64,000 nucleotides of DNA from Methylobacterium dankookense (GCF_902141855.1 NZ_CABFVH010000003.1:1-64000); one strand, 5' to 3'. Counted from the stretch's first letter, positions 26,577 to 36,372 are shown. Notes: generated by a model not told the origin, from the sequence alone. Translations and numbers: made by a program.

Positions 26577-27115
26577 GGCCGCACCGGAGATCGGCGTCGG
26601 CCGATGCCAGGCCGCCGCCGAGGCGTGCCCAGTCCTCGATGGACCCGTCCGCCGGGATCGTCGGCACCTGGGCGTCGCCCGTGCTGACCACGCTTCCAGT
26701 CTCCGCCCGTCTTCCCCAAGCGAGCCGAGCCTTCCGAACGAAGGCTGTCCTCATGTCTCTCCCTCGTCCCTGCGACCGGGTCGGACGGGCACCGCCGCCC
26801 ACACGATGGCGGCAGGGTCGTCGGCTCCAGTTTGAGCTTTCGTGAACCAAACCGGCCGCGCAAGCCGACCCCGAGGAGGCACCCAGGGGTGTGTCAGGGT
26901 TGTCCTGACAGGAATGCGGTCTTCTCCGACTGCGCACCCATCCCCGGCGCCACAGATCACCCGATGAGCTGGGAGAGAGGGGCGCCGAGCCCGAGCGTCC
27001 CCGGCGGTCCGATACAGGAACGTCCGGCACGCGGCCAGGCAATCGGTCCCCCGTCGAACCCGTCACGGTCGTGGCCCGCAAGGGTCAGCCACCACCATCA
27101 CGGAGCTGAAATCCG
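26577..27115. other. Gap without a recognised gene
   Basis: About 540 bases. All frames are open because of high GC, but none shows a family motif, signal peptide or ribosome-binding site. The promoter of the Gly/His-rich protein at 27116 presumably lies at the right end. Confidence 0.45.
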
Positions 27116-27538
27116 ATGAAACGTCTCGCACTGGCCCTCGCGGCCGTATCGAGCCTGATGCTGTTCTCGCCATCGAGCGAGGCACGGCCCTTCGGCAGGG
27201 GCCATGGCTTCCACCATGGCGGCTTCGCCGGCTACCACGGCGGCTTCCGAGGCGTCCGCCACGGCTTCCGTGGGCACCGTTCGGTCGGCTTCCGTGGCTA
27301 TCGCCGCGGCTTCGGCGGGTAGCGTCGCGTCGGCTTCGGAGGTCCGCGCTACGGCTACGGGCGACGCTACGGCTACCGCCGCGGCTATCCCGGTCTCGGC
27401 CTGGCTGCCGGCCTCGGGCTCGGCCTCGCCGCAACGGCGGTCCGGCCGGCCTACTACGGGGGATATGGCGGCTACGGTTATGCCCCGGTCGGATACGGGT
27501 ACGGCGCCCGCGGCTCCTACTGCACCTGCGGCTACTGA
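27116..27538 (+). pseudogene. Secreted Gly/Tyr/Arg-rich protein with an internal stop
   Basis: Starts with a signal peptide (MKRLALALAAVSSLMLFSPS, then SEARPF) and a repeat region rich in GFHHGGF, GYHGGF and GFRG units. A TAG at 27320-27322 ends the first frame after 68 residues. The same frame continues without further stops as RRVGFGGPRYGYGRRYGYR, a hydrophobic GLGLAAGLGLGLAATAV segment and a Tyr-rich tail ending SYCTCGY at 27538. The 140-residue read-through product resembles glycine-rich envelope proteins common in these bacteria, so a single nonsense change or base-call error is likely. Confidence 0.65.
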
Positions 27539-27657
27539 CCTTCGTCGAGGAGACCCGGCATTCCCGCCGGGTCGCCACCCGTTCCCGACTCCCTCGGCGT
27601 GCGCCGACCCGACCTCGGGACGGGTCGAGCCCACGCCAGCATAGACAGGTGAAACCG

Positions 27658-28155
27658 ATGAAGAACCTCGCACTTTGCGTCTTCCTCGCGGGCTCCGTGC
27701 TCGCCGGCCCCGCGCTTGCCCAGGACAAGGCGGCCCAGCCGCCAGCCGACGCCCAGACCAACCAGATGAAAACGCCGCCGGCCGGCACCGCGATGCCGAC
27801 CTCGGCAGGCGGCGTGGGCGGAATGACCATGGCCGACACCGCGACCGCCAAGATCAAGTTCGTCACCGCCAAGCCGGCCGAGGTGACCTCGTCGAAGCTC
27901 GTCGGCAAGAACCTCTACAACAACAAGAACGAGACTATCGGCCAGGTCGAGGATCTCGTCATCGACAACGGCAAGACGGTGACCGGCGTCGTCGTCAGCG
28001 TTGGCGGCTTCCTCGGCATGGGCGAGCGCTACGTGCTGGTCGACCCCTCGTCGATCTTCCTGCACAAGGCGGACGGCAAGCTCAAGGCGATGGTCGACAC
28101 CGACAAGGACGCACTGAAGAACGCGCCCGAGTTCAAGTACAACAAGAACTCCTGA
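27658..28155 (+). CDS. Secreted PRC-barrel domain protein
   Basis: 165 residues from ATG 27658 (an in-frame GTG at 27649 is possible). It has a Sec signal peptide ending in AGPALAQDKA and a disordered Pro/Met linker. The PRC-barrel follows: SSKLVGKNLYNNKNETIGQV, EDLVIDNG and GVVVSVGGFLGMGERYVLV. Exported PRC-barrel proteins are common stress-linked envelope proteins of rhizobia and methylobacteria. It follows the Gly-rich gene by 120 bases on the same strand. Confidence 0.85.
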   Translation: MKNLALCVFLAGSVLAGPALAQDKAAQPPADAQTNQMKTPPAGTAMPTSAGGVGGMTMADTATAKIKFVTAKPAEVTSSKLVGKNLYNNKNETIGQVEDLVIDNGKTVTGVVVSVGGFLGMGERYVLVDPSSIFLHKADGKLKAMVDTDKDALKNAPEFKYNKNS

Positions 28156-28341
28156 CCCCCGATGCATGGTCCCGTGTCCGCGGGGCCACGCCCAAGCATT
28201 CCAGCGCCCGGGCGGTGTCGGGATGAACCTGACAGGCGTCGGTGAGAACGGCGGCGCCCAGCGAAACCGCTTGTCGCCAGCTAGGATACGGGCGCTACTC
28301 GAAGCCACTTCGTAAACGTCGAGGCGGTGGAGGGAGTGGCG

Positions 28342-28557
28342 ATGCTCATGGACGTCATCATGCAGGGATCCCGCGCCCGGGCTCTCGGGCGACCGCGGGA
28401 TGCCTGCCCCCATCCGGCCGACTCCCGCGAGCGCCGGGCCTGGTACGAGGGTTACGATGGATCGACCTGGGACTTCGCCGAGCGAGTTCCCCATCCGGCC
28501 GTGACGGCTCGCGGCCCCGCGACCCGGAACGGGGCGGTTGACCCGAACTTGGTCTAG
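28342..28557 (+). CDS. Ribosome modulation factor-like protein
   Basis: 71 residues from ATG 28342 behind GGAGGGAGTGGCG. The central part QGSRARALGRPRDACPHP, followed by ERRAWYEGYDGS, matches the core of RMF (GYQAG-GRS-CPY and RSQWLGGW in E. coli). RMF dimerises 70S ribosomes into inactive 100S particles in stationary phase or stress. The protein is longer than classical RMF and has a charged tail. It lies among stress and two-component genes. Confidence 0.65.
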   Translation: MLMDVIMQGSRARALGRPRDACPHPADSRERRAWYEGYDGSTWDFAERVPHPAVTARGPATRNGAVDPNLV

Positions 28558-28640
28558 GTCGCGGACCTTTCTCTCGACCCCTGGTTTCCCTGGCCCTAAG
28601 GCAGAAATTTGAGGACCGTCGGGAAGGCGGCGGAGAGGCG

Positions 28641-29033
28641 ATGGGACGGAAGCGACCCCGCTCGTTCGAGGGCCGGACCTTCGGGAGCCTCGAACGGGTG
28701 GTCACCGCCCTGGTCGAGGCGGGCTTGCAGAACTGCGCGGCCGCGCCGCCGAACCTCGTCGAACGGCTGCGGGACCTGGAACGGAACGCCGCCACCGGGG
28801 GCGACCGCCAAGTCCTGCAGGTGATCGCGTCGGGACGTCGCCTCCTCGGCGACGAGCAGACGGTGACCGACCCGCGCGTGCTGAGGGATGACGGCATGGC
28901 CGGCATGCCTGTCGAGGGCAGCGCGGTCGCGGCCGACCCTGTGGTGGAGAGCATGGCTCGACCGGTCTCACCGGCGGGAACGTCCGCCACGGCCCCGCCT
29001 GATCGGTTGCCCCCGCATGTCCGCCGGACGTGA
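28641..29033 (+). CDS. Hypothetical protein preceding the two-component pair
   Basis: 130 residues, start ATG 28641 behind GGCGGAGAGGCG. The N-terminal half is helical and plausible (SLERVVTALVEAGLQNCAAA, PPNLVERLRDLERNA); the C-terminal half is low complexity. No family is recognised. Its end overlaps the histidine kinase start by 17 bases, which suggests coupling and a possible role in that signalling pathway. Confidence 0.55.
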   Translation: MGRKRPRSFEGRTFGSLERVVTALVEAGLQNCAAAPPNLVERLRDLERNAATGGDRQVLQVIASGRRLLGDEQTVTDPRVLRDDGMAGMPVEGSAVAADPVVESMARPVSPAGTSATAPPDRLPPHVRRT

Positions 29034-31083
29034 GAACGGCGATGCCGGCCGCCCCGAGATCCATCGCGGCAACGGCAGGACCTTCGTCGCGCTCGCGGTG
29101 GCGGCCGCCATTCCCGTGCTGCTGCTTAGCGGCTGGGTGGCGACGCTCATGGCGCAGCAGCAACGTGGACTGACCCGCAGCGCCGCCGTGGCGAGCGCGG
29201 CCCGGGTGGCCGAGCGCGTCGCCTCCGACATCGCCACGCAGATCGCGGTCCTCCGAGCCGAGGCCGCCTCGGCGAGCCTCGACCGGCCGGACCTCGCCGC
29301 CTTCTATGCCGAGGCCGAGCGGCTGAGGCGGGAGCACCCGCTCTGGGAGACCGTCGAGCTCGCCGGTCCCGACGGCGTCCAAGTCGTCAACCTGCTCCGC
29401 TCCCTCGACGACGAGCTCGGACCCACCGCCGACCGCGCCAGCTTCGATGCGGTGGTACGGACGGGGCGGCCGGTGGTCGGCGGGATCGGGCCGCTCGGGC
29501 CGATCTCGGGCAAGCGCCTCGTCGCGCTGCGGGTGCCGGTCGTCCGGGACGGAACGCTCCGCCACGTCCTCTCGGTCGGTCTCGCCACGAGCGCGGTCAG
29601 CGCGATCCTTCGCGACGCGGGCGCGCCGGAGGGCTGGGTCGGGACCATCGTCGATGCGGCGGGCAACACCATCGCCCGCACCCGGGCCGAGGCGGAGGAA
29701 CTCGGCCACCCGGCCGGCGCCGCCCTGCTGGCGGCGATCCGGCGGGAGCCGCAGGGCTTCTACACCGGATCGACGCTGGAAGGGCCGGACGTCGAGGTCG
29801 TCTACCGCACCCTGAAGGACACCGGCGGCTGGTCGGTGCATTTCGGTATGCCGGTCGCCACGCTGAACGCGCCGGTTTCGCGTTCCTACCTCCTGCTGGC
29901 CGGCGGCAGCGTGCTGAGCATCGGCCTCGGCCTCGCATTGGTCGGGCTGGTCGGGCGCGACATGGCCCAGCGGAGGGCGGGCGAGCAGGCGCGCTTCGCC
30001 CTCGCCCTGCGGTCGAGCGAGGAACAGGGCGCCGTCGCCGCCGAGGCCGCGGAGCTCGGCACCCTGCGATGGGATACGGCCGAGGAGACCGTGACGGCCT
30101 CCCGACGCGCCGCCGAGCTCCTGGGTTGGGAAGCGGAGGTGCCGGAGGGGCGCGAAATGACCGCGGATGCCGACATCGCCTTCCGGGCGGTCGACGCCGG
30201 CGACCGGGAGCGGATGGCGGCGGAGGTGCGGCGAAGCCTCGCCGAGGGCAAGACCCTCGACGTGGAGTTCCGGGTCTTCCAGGCTGGTTCGGCGTCGCGC
30301 TGGGTGCGCCTGACCGGGCGAGCGCCCCGGCTTCGGCAGGGGGACCCTGCGGGCCTCGTCTACGGCGTGGTCTCGGACATCGAGCCGCGCAAGCGGGCCG
30401 AGGCGGAGCGGCTCGACCTGCTGCGCCGCCTCGGCGAGGCACAAGAGAATGAACAGCGCCGGATCGCCCGCGAGCTGCACGACCAGGTCGGCCAGACGGT
30501 GACCGGCCTGTCGCTCGGCCTCAAGGGGTTGGAACGTCTGCTCGACGCGCATGAAACCTCGACCGAAGCCGGACGGCAGATCCAGTGGCTGCAGCGCCTC
30601 GCCGGCGAGATCGGGCGCGACATCCATCGTGCCGCCATCGACCTGCGCCCGACCGCCCTGGACGACCTTGGGCTGCGCGAGGCGCTGGCGACGCTGCTGC
30701 GCGAGTGGGGACAGCGCCACGGCGTCCGATCCGATCTGGAGTTCGTCGGGGATGCGTCGCGCCTCCCGGCGGCCGTCGAGAGCGCGGTCTACCGGATCGT
30801 GCAGGAGGCGCTCACCAACGTCCTCAAGCACGCCCGCGCGGCCACCGTCAGCGTCTGCGTCGACCGTCGCCCGAACGAGGTCCAGGTCATTATCGAGGAC
30901 GATGGCGTCGGCTTCGAACCGGGCCCTGCCGTTTCTGTGGGGCGCACGCCGACGGAGCCGCGGCTGGGTCTCTCGGGCATCCGCGAGCGTTTGACCCTCC
31001 TGAACGGCACGCTCGCGCTGGAGGCATCCCCGGGCATCGGCACCACGCTGTTCGTCCGCATCCCGGTGACGCCAGCCGCCTGA
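29017..31083 (+). CDS. Membrane sensor histidine kinase, NarX/DegS type (HisKA_3)
   Basis: 688 residues from ATG 29017. Membrane helix 1 is at about 25-48, then a periplasmic Cache-like sensor of about 240 residues, helix 2 (YLLLAGGSVLSIGLGLALVG), one PAS domain, and a HisKA_3 domain with RRIARELHDQVGQ (phospho-accepting His488). The C-terminal ATPase has VQEALTNVLKHA, DDGVGF and LGLSGIRER. It should sense an extracytoplasmic signal and phosphorylate the NarL-type regulator 18 bases downstream. Confidence 0.9.
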   Translation: MSAGRENGDAGRPEIHRGNGRTFVALAVAAAIPVLLLSGWVATLMAQQQRGLTRSAAVASAARVAERVASDIATQIAVLRAEAASASLDRPDLAAFYAEAERLRREHPLWETVELAGPDGVQVVNLLRSLDDELGPTADRASFDAVVRTGRPVVGGIGPLGPISGKRLVALRVPVVRDGTLRHVLSVGLATSAVSAILRDAGAPEGWVGTIVDAAGNTIARTRAEAEELGHPAGAALLAAIRREPQGFYTGSTLEGPDVEVVYRTLKDTGGWSVHFGMPVATLNAPVSRSYLLLAGGSVLSIGLGLALVGLVGRDMAQRRAGEQARFALALRSSEEQGAVAAEAAELGTLRWDTAEETVTASRRAAELLGWEAEVPEGREMTADADIAFRAVDAGDRERMAAEVRRSLAEGKTLDVEFRVFQAGSASRWVRLTGRAPRLRQGDPAGLVYGVVSDIEPRKRAEAERLDLLRRLGEAQENEQRRIARELHDQVGQTVTGLSLGLKGLERLLDAHETSTEAGRQIQWLQRLAGEIGRDIHRAAIDLRPTALDDLGLREALATLLREWGQRHGVRSDLEFVGDASRLPAAVESAVYRIVQEALTNVLKHARAATVSVCVDRRPNEVQVIIEDDGVGFEPGPAVSVGRTPTEPRLGLSGIRERLTLLNGTLALEASPGIGTTLFVRIPVTPAA

Positions 31084-31101
31084 CCGACGAGAGGGAACAG
31101 C

Positions 31102-31767
31102 ATGGACCGTATTCGCGTCATCCTGGCCGACGACCATCCGGTCGTCCTCGCGGGCATCCGGGCGCTGCTGAACGCCGACCCGGAGGTCGAGCTCGTCGGC
31201 GAGGCCACGGACGGCGGAGAGGCGCTGCCGATGATCCGCGCCGTCGCGCCCGACGTCGCCGTGGTCGACGTCTCGATGCCCGGACTGAACGGCCTCGAAT
31301 TGACGGAGCGGGTGAAGGGTGAATGCCCCGGCACCCGGGTGCTGGTGCTGACCGTCCACGAGGACGCCGCCTACGTCCAGCCGCTGATGAGGGCCGGCGC
31401 GCGCGGCTACCTCCTCAAGCGCTCGGCTGCGGACGACCTGCTCCGGGCGGTCCGGGCCGTGGCCTCCGGCGGCGTCTATCTCGACCCCTCCATTGCCGGC
31501 CACGCCCTGGCGGAAACTTCCGGCTCGGACGGGCGCCCGGGCACGGCGGAAGGCCGCGAGCCGCTGAGCCCGCGCGAGGCCGAGACCTTGCGGTTGATCG
31601 CGCAAGGCTTCAGCAACAAGGAGATCGCCCGGCGCATCGATGTCAGCGTGAAGTCGGTCGAGACCTACAAGGCGCGGGCCGCCGAGAAGCTCGGGTTGCG
31701 GACCCGCGCCGAGATCATCCGCTACGGCGCCGCGCACGGCTGGTTCGACGCCTTAGCCTTGCGGTAG
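31102..31767 (+). CDS. NarL/FixJ-family response regulator
   Basis: 221 residues. The receiver domain has ILADDHPVV, phospho-acceptor Asp56 in VVDVSMPGLNG, conserved Thr in VLTVHED and Lys in YLLKRS. The C-terminal LuxR-type HTH reads SPREAETLRLIAQGFSNKEI and VSVKSVETYKARA. It is the cognate partner of the kinase just upstream. Probable targets are the nearby stress genes, but no repeated site was found. Confidence 0.92.
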   Translation: MDRIRVILADDHPVVLAGIRALLNADPEVELVGEATDGGEALPMIRAVAPDVAVVDVSMPGLNGLELTERVKGECPGTRVLVLTVHEDAAYVQPLMRAGARGYLLKRSAADDLLRAVRAVASGGVYLDPSIAGHALAETSGSDGRPGTAEGREPLSPREAETLRLIAQGFSNKEIARRIDVSVKSVETYKARAAEKLGLRTRAEIIRYGAAHGWFDALALR

Positions 31768-31844
31768 CGCCATACCTTTCACTCCGCCGCGCACGCCACA
31801 GCCCGAAAGGGCCTGCCGCAGCGAGTTCCCCGACGATCATCGGC

Positions 31845-32102
31845 TCCTTGCGTCGCGCGCCTTCGATGGGGCGGGCGTACCCCGGACCGACGACCCCCTC
31901 TTCGTGATGATCGGAGGCGTCCCGACCGCGCCGGGCTTTGCCTTGGGTAAGGTGCGGTCCTTCGTGAGTGCCCGCGCGCGATCACCGGCCCCCCGTCTTG
32001 CGCGGCGGCCGGTTGCGGCACCAAGCCTCCTGCGAAGCCCAGCAACGGGATGATCACGAGCGAGCGTGCCAGGGTCGAACCATATCTCGGCTTGTCGATC
32101 AT
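31845..32102 (-). pseudogene. Small secreted protein, probably frameshifted
   Basis: ATG 32102 behind GAGGATCCG opens a clear signal peptide, MIDKPRYGSTLARSLVIIPL then LGFAGGLVPQPAAAQDGG. In the written frame the rest is Arg-rich and unlikely. After a one-base shift near VIAR (about 31985) it reads ALTKDRTLPKAKPGAVGTPP, then IITKRGSSVRGTPAPSKA, and stops near 31845. That gives a sensible 87-residue export product. No family is known. Confidence 0.4.
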
Positions 32103-32214
32103 CGGATCCTCGTCAGGCGCGGTCCTTCGCTCAACTTGTACAGCCGCCGCTTGATCCCGATGGGTCGACCCCGCAGGCGCCACGCTCTTCATCGACCGAG
32201 CATGCATTGTTCAT

Positions 32215-33534
32215 TCACCCGACGGATTGACCCGCTCCGGTCCTCACTCGGACGAAGCGAGCGTGCCGCTCCTCAAGGTCGGCGAGGTCGCTCGGGTCGG
32301 CGACGTCGCGCCGCGCGGCGGCCAGGACGAGGTCGGCATGGCGCCCGAGCTCGGTCAGGCGCGAGGTCAGCCGCTCGACCTCTGCGGCGCGTGTCAGGAC
32401 GTCCAGCATCCGCGCGAGCACGTGGACCGAGCCGGCGGCGTTCTGGCGGATCATGTGGAACATCGCGTCGCACAGGCCGTCGTAGTCCGTCACCGGATGG
32501 ACGAGCACGATGCGACCCTCGCGCGCGACGGCCCCAGTCGGCAGGTGGCGCGGCGCGATCCGGCACAGGGCGTCGCCCAGGTGGTCCAGCACGCTGCCCG
32601 CCGTCATCGGGTCGTTGATGCCAGGCGAGAGCGCCCGTACCGCGATCTCGACGAGCTGCCGCACCGAGTATTCGAGATCCTGCAACGCCGCGGGGCGGCG
32701 TCCGAAAGTGAGCGCGCGGCCGACGGCCTCGGCGGCGTCCTCGACGCCCGCGGAAAGGAAGGCGACCGGGAATCCCCGTGGCACGAAATCGCCCGGACGA
32801 ACCCTCAGGGCAAGGACGACGCGCCGCTCGTGCGCCCAGTCGGCGAGGCCATCCGTGTCGACCGCCTGCAGGTAGCCGCCGTCCGCCGGCGCGACCGGGC
32901 CGCCGCGCGGGGCTTCCGTCGGTGGCTGGACATCGGCCTCGTCGCGGGTCCGCGCCTCGACGGCCGCGCAGAGGTCGCGGTGGACGGCGTCGACCACGGT
33001 CTCGACGTTGATGCTGGTGGCGACGTGGTGGACGAACCACACCAGCGTCCCGAGAGAGACCAGCGCCAGCAGCACGGCACCCGAGACGGCGAGGTGCGGA
33101 ACGAAGGTCTCCTCCTCGACGGTGCGCACCGTGCGCAGCACCATCAGCGCGTAGGCGAATGTGCCGAGGAAGATGCCGAGCACCAGTTGGTTGCGGGCGT
33201 CGCGCACGAAGTTGCGCAGGAGCCGCGGCCCCATCTGGTTCGAGGCCAGCGTCAGCGCCGCGATGGTGATCGAGAAGGTGGTGCCCGCCACCCCGATGGT
33301 GGAGGAAGCGACGGCGCTGAGCAGCGCCCTTGCCCCCTCGGCGCCCCCGGCCCAGCCCCAGTTCGCGTCCGGGGAGGACGGGTCGTAGCCGGCGATGTGC
33401 GCGGTCTCCAGCCACACGGCCGCCTGCGCCAAGCCGATGCAGGCCAGCACGACGAGCGCCGGACGCAGCCAGAACTGGTCGCCCAGGAACTCGATCCAGG
33501 CCCGTACCCTCGCCCTCACCGGCGCCCCTCCCAT
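32215..33534 (-). CDS. DUF2254 membrane protein
   Basis: 439 residues. Four membrane helices lie in the first 180 residues, including FSITIAALTLASNQMGPRLL, typical of DUF2254. A cytosolic domain follows with VRALSPGINDPMTAGSVLDH. The family is uncharacterised. It is the last gene of a minus-strand run NhaA-MgtC-DUF2254, which suggests ion or envelope homeostasis. Confidence 0.88.
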   Translation of the reverse strand: MGGAPVRARVRAWIEFLGDQFWLRPALVVLACIGLAQAAVWLETAHIAGYDPSSPDANWGWAGGAEGARALLSAVASSTIGVAGTTFSITIAALTLASNQMGPRLLRNFVRDARNQLVLGIFLGTFAYALMVLRTVRTVEEETFVPHLAVSGAVLLALVSLGTLVWFVHHVATSINVETVVDAVHRDLCAAVEARTRDEADVQPPTEAPRGGPVAPADGGYLQAVDTDGLADWAHERRVVLALRVRPGDFVPRGFPVAFLSAGVEDAAEAVGRALTFGRRPAALQDLEYSVRQLVEIAVRALSPGINDPMTAGSVLDHLGDALCRIAPRHLPTGAVAREGRIVLVHPVTDYDGLCDAMFHMIRQNAAGSVHVLARMLDVLTRAAEVERLTSRLTELGRHADLVLAAARRDVADPSDLADLEERHARFVRVRTGAGQSVG

Positions 33535-33585
33535 TCTGCCGCCCGAGCCCGGGCGGGTGGCACTTTCCCGTTCATCGACATCGGC

Positions 33586-34065
33586 TCAATCCTCCGTTTC
33601 CTCCCGGGCGAGCCCAAACCGCTTGAGCGCGGTGATCAGCACCAGGATGGCCAGCCCGAAGCCCATCGCCACCGCGAGCAACGTGAACTGCGCCGCGCCG
33701 GCCACGATGCCGGCCGAGGCCGCGAGCCAGACGCTGGCGGCCGTCGTGAGGTTGCGGACGGTTCGCTCCGCGTCGCCCCGGGCGACGAAGATCATACCGG
33801 CCGCGATGAAGCCGATGGCCTGCGCAAGCCCTTGAATGACGCGCAGGGGATCGGCGTCGCCGCCGCGGGCCTGCACCTCGGCGTAGAGGCTCAGGGCCGA
33901 GGTGGTGATGACCGCGGAACTCAAGGCGACAAGGGCGTGCGTACGGATGCCGGCGTCCTTGCCCTTGCGCTCCCGCTCGAAGCCGAGCGCCAGCCCGCAG
34001 ACCGTGGCCGAGCCGAGTCGGAGGAGGATGTCCGTCAACGAGATGGCGGTGGCGTCGAGAAGCAT
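33586..34065 (-). CDS. MgtC/SapB-family membrane protein
   Basis: 159 residues with five predicted helices and the family signature: LGLALGFERERKGKDAGIRT appears here as CGLALGFERERKGKDAGIRT, followed by THALVALSSAV, then QGLAQAIGFIAAGMIF and a late VRNLTTAASVWLAA. MgtC-type proteins support growth at low Mg2+ and modulate the F1Fo ATPase. It lies between NhaA and DUF2254 on one strand. Confidence 0.9.
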   Translation of the reverse strand: MLLDATAISLTDILLRLGSATVCGLALGFERERKGKDAGIRTHALVALSSAVITTSALSLYAEVQARGGDADPLRVIQGLAQAIGFIAAGMIFVARGDAERTVRNLTTAASVWLAASAGIVAGAAQFTLLAVAMGFGLAILVLITALKRFGLAREETED

Positions 34066-34154
34066 GAACGGGTCCGGCCCCCCCCGGGAGGTTTGGCGAG
34101 TGTCGAGGGTTCAACACGCGCCGGCCGCCCCCTTTCCCGGATTGGCCCGCTCGG

Positions 34155-35378
34155 TCAGGCCGGGCTTGGCCGCGCGCGTTGCTCCCTCGGGGTGGCGACC
34201 AAGAGGACGAGCGCCCCGGAGATCATGCAGGCGACCGAGCCGGCGAGCACGCCGATCTTGACCTCCGCCTCCAGGGCCGGCGCGTCCGCGAAGGCGAGCA
34301 GGCCGATGAACAGGCTCATGGTGAAGCCGACGCCGCAGAGAAGCGAGACGCCGTAGACCTGCGCCCAGGTCGCGTGGGCCGGACGCTGCGCCACCCCGAG
34401 GCGCACCGCGGCGAGAACGAGGCCGAACACGCCGAGCTGCTTGCCGACGAACAGGCCGAGCGCCACGCCGAGCGTGACCGGGTCGAGCAGCATGTGCGGG
34501 GCGAACCCGGCCAGCGACACGCCCGCGTTGGCGAAGCCGAAGACCGGCAGGATCAGGTAGGCCGACCACGGCTGCACCGCGTGTTCGAGGCGGTGCAGCG
34601 GCGAGGTCGGGTCGTCCGGCTTGCCCACGCTCAGCCGCAACGGCACCGTCATCGCCAGGAGCACCCCGGCAACGGTGGCGTGCACCCCGGACCTGAGCAC
34701 GAGGACCCACAGGACCACGCCGAGCAGGAGGTAGGGCCAGAGGCGGGCCACGCCGGCCTTGTTCATCCCGTACAGCACGGCGAGGACCAGAGCGGCCCCG
34801 CCCAGCATCGGCAGCGACAGGTCGGCGGTGTAGAACACCGCGATGATGAGCACCGCGCCGAGGTCGTCGATGATGGCGAGCGCCGTCAGGAACACCTTCA
34901 GCGATACCGGCACCCGCGATCCCAGCAGCGCCAGGACGCCGAGGGCGAAGGCGATGTCTGTGGCGGCCGGGATCGCCCAGCCCCGCAGCGTCTCGGGCGA
35001 AGACCAGTTCACGGCGGCGTAGACGAGGGCCGGGGCGGCCATTCCCCCCGCCGCGGCCAGCCCCGGCAGCACACGGTCGGGCCAGGTCCGCAGGCGCCCG
35101 TCCAGCATCTCGCGCTTGATCTCCAGCCCGACCAGCAGGAAGAACACGGCCATCAGGGCGTCGTTGATCCAATGAAGGACCGAGAGCGGGCCGAGATAAG
35201 CCTTGAGCGCGGCGAAGTAGGTGTCCGCCAGGGCGGAGTTCGCCACCACGAGCGCGAGCGCCGCGCTGGCCATCAGGACGAGGCCGCCGCCGGCCTCGCT
35301 GACGAGCGTGTCGCGCAGGGCCGACAGGGGACGGCGGCGAGGCCGCGCAACGGCATGGGGGGAGGACGACACGGGCAC
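34155..35378 (-). CDS. nhaA: NhaA-type Na+/H+ antiporter
   Basis: 407 residues, GTG start. Signatures: [20 protein letters not shown], the paired Asp motif in [18 protein letters not shown], and [19 protein letters not shown]. These are the ion-binding and assembly regions of NhaA. It exchanges Na+ or Li+ for 2 H+ at the inner membrane at high pH. It heads a minus-strand run with MgtC and DUF2254. Confidence 0.95.
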   Translation of the reverse strand: MPVSSSPHAVARPRRRPLSALRDTLVSEAGGGLVLMASAALALVVANSALADTYFAALKAYLGPLSVLHWINDALMAVFFLLVGLEIKREMLDGRLRTWPDRVLPGLAAAGGMAAPALVYAAVNWSSPETLRGWAIPAATDIAFALGVLALLGSRVPVSLKVFLTALAIIDDLGAVLIIAVFYTADLSLPMLGGAALVLAVLYGMNKAGVARLWPYLLLGVVLWVLVLRSGVHATVAGVLLAMTVPLRLSVGKPDDPTSPLHRLEHAVQPWSAYLILPVFGFANAGVSLAGFAPHMLLDPVTLGVALGLFVGKQLGVFGLVLAAVRLGVAQRPAHATWAQVYGVSLLCGVGFTMSLFIGLLAFADAPALEAEVKIGVLAGSVACMISGALVLLVATPREQRARPSPA

Positions 35379-35601
35379 AGGTCTCCGGCGCTGGCGGCCC
35401 GACCAGCGCTCGTCCTGCCGGTCCGACCGACGGACCGCGCACCCTCGTGCGGGCTATCGCATCGGCGTGCGGCAGGCACAACCCGGCCCCGGTGACGACA
35501 CAAGGCGGGTGCGACGGGCGGCACCCCGTTCAGGTGGCCGGAACCGTGTCCCGTGTACGGGTTTCGGCCTCCGAGCCCCGCGAGCGAGCATTTCCAGGCG
35601 C

Positions 35602-36372
35602 ATGCCACACCTGACAGAGAGGCTTCGAGCCCTGTACGAAGGCGACACCGACCGCGCCCACCGCTTCCGCTACGGCCTGCTCGCCTTCGACCTCGCCACG
35701 CTGCTGTTCATCATCGTCTCCTCTTTCATGCCGCGCGAACCGCTCGTCGAGGGCGTCGACGTGCTGATCGGGGCGGCGGTGACCGCGGACTTCCTGTCGC
35801 GGCTGGCCATCTGCCCGCGGCCGGGCCGCGAGTTCCTGCGTCCGACCACCTGGGCCGACCTCGCGGCCATCGCCTCGTTCCTCGCGCCCATCGTCGGCGA
35901 GGGGGCGGGCTTCCTGCGCATCCTGCGCACCCTGCGGCTGCTGCGCACCTACCAGCTGCTCGACCGCCTGCGCGCCGACTTCCCGTTCTTCCGGCGCAAC
36001 GAGGAGGTGATCATCGCGGCGGTGAACCTCGCGGTGTTCGTGTTCGTGATGACCGGCATCGTCTTCGCCACGCAGCACGGGCGCAATCCGGCCATCGGCA
36101 ACTACGTCGACGCGCTCTACTTCACGGTCACCTCGCTGACGACGACGGGCTACGGCGACGTCACCCTGCACGGGACCGGCGGTCGCCTCGTCTCGGTGGT
36201 GGTGATGAACTGCGGGGTGACGCTGTTCCTGCGCCTCGCCCAGGTGCTGTTCCGGCCCTACAAGGTACGCTTCCCCTGCCCGACCTGCGGCCTGCAGCGG
36301 CACGAAACGGACGCCGTGCACTGCAAGGCCTGCGGCACCGGCCTGAACATCCCTGACGAGGGCGCCTACTGA
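35602..36372 (+). CDS. Voltage-gated-type K+ channel with C-terminal zinc ribbon
   Basis: 256 residues from ATG 35602. A six-helix channel core: S1-S3, an S4-like segment with spaced Arg (FLRILRTLRLLRTYQLLDRL), S5, the pore with selectivity filter TSLTTTGYGDVTLHG, and S6. The C-terminus then carries CPTCGLQRHETDAVHCKACG, a four-Cys zinc-ribbon in place of the usual RCK or coiled coil. It likely conducts K+ and may be gated by voltage and metal or redox state. It diverges from nhaA. Confidence 0.85.
   Translation: MPHLTERLRALYEGDTDRAHRFRYGLLAFDLATLLFIIVSSFMPREPLVEGVDVLIGAAVTADFLSRLAICPRPGREFLRPTTWADLAAIASFLAPIVGEGAGFLRILRTLRLLRTYQLLDRLRADFPFFRRNEEVIIAAVNLAVFVFVMTGIVFATQHGRNPAIGNYVDALYFTVTSLTTTGYGDVTLHGTGGRLVSVVVMNCGVTLFLRLAQVLFRPYKVRFPCPTCGLQRHETDAVHCKACGTGLNIPDEGAY

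Noticed and set aside
28702..31737. A minus-strand open frame of about 1011 codons
   Set aside because: Antisense to the NarX-type kinase and its regulator, with the same composition bias and no recognised domain.
32227..34356. A plus-strand open frame of 709 codons
   Set aside because: Shadow of DUF2254 and MgtC genes; the minus-strand proteins have clear family motifs.
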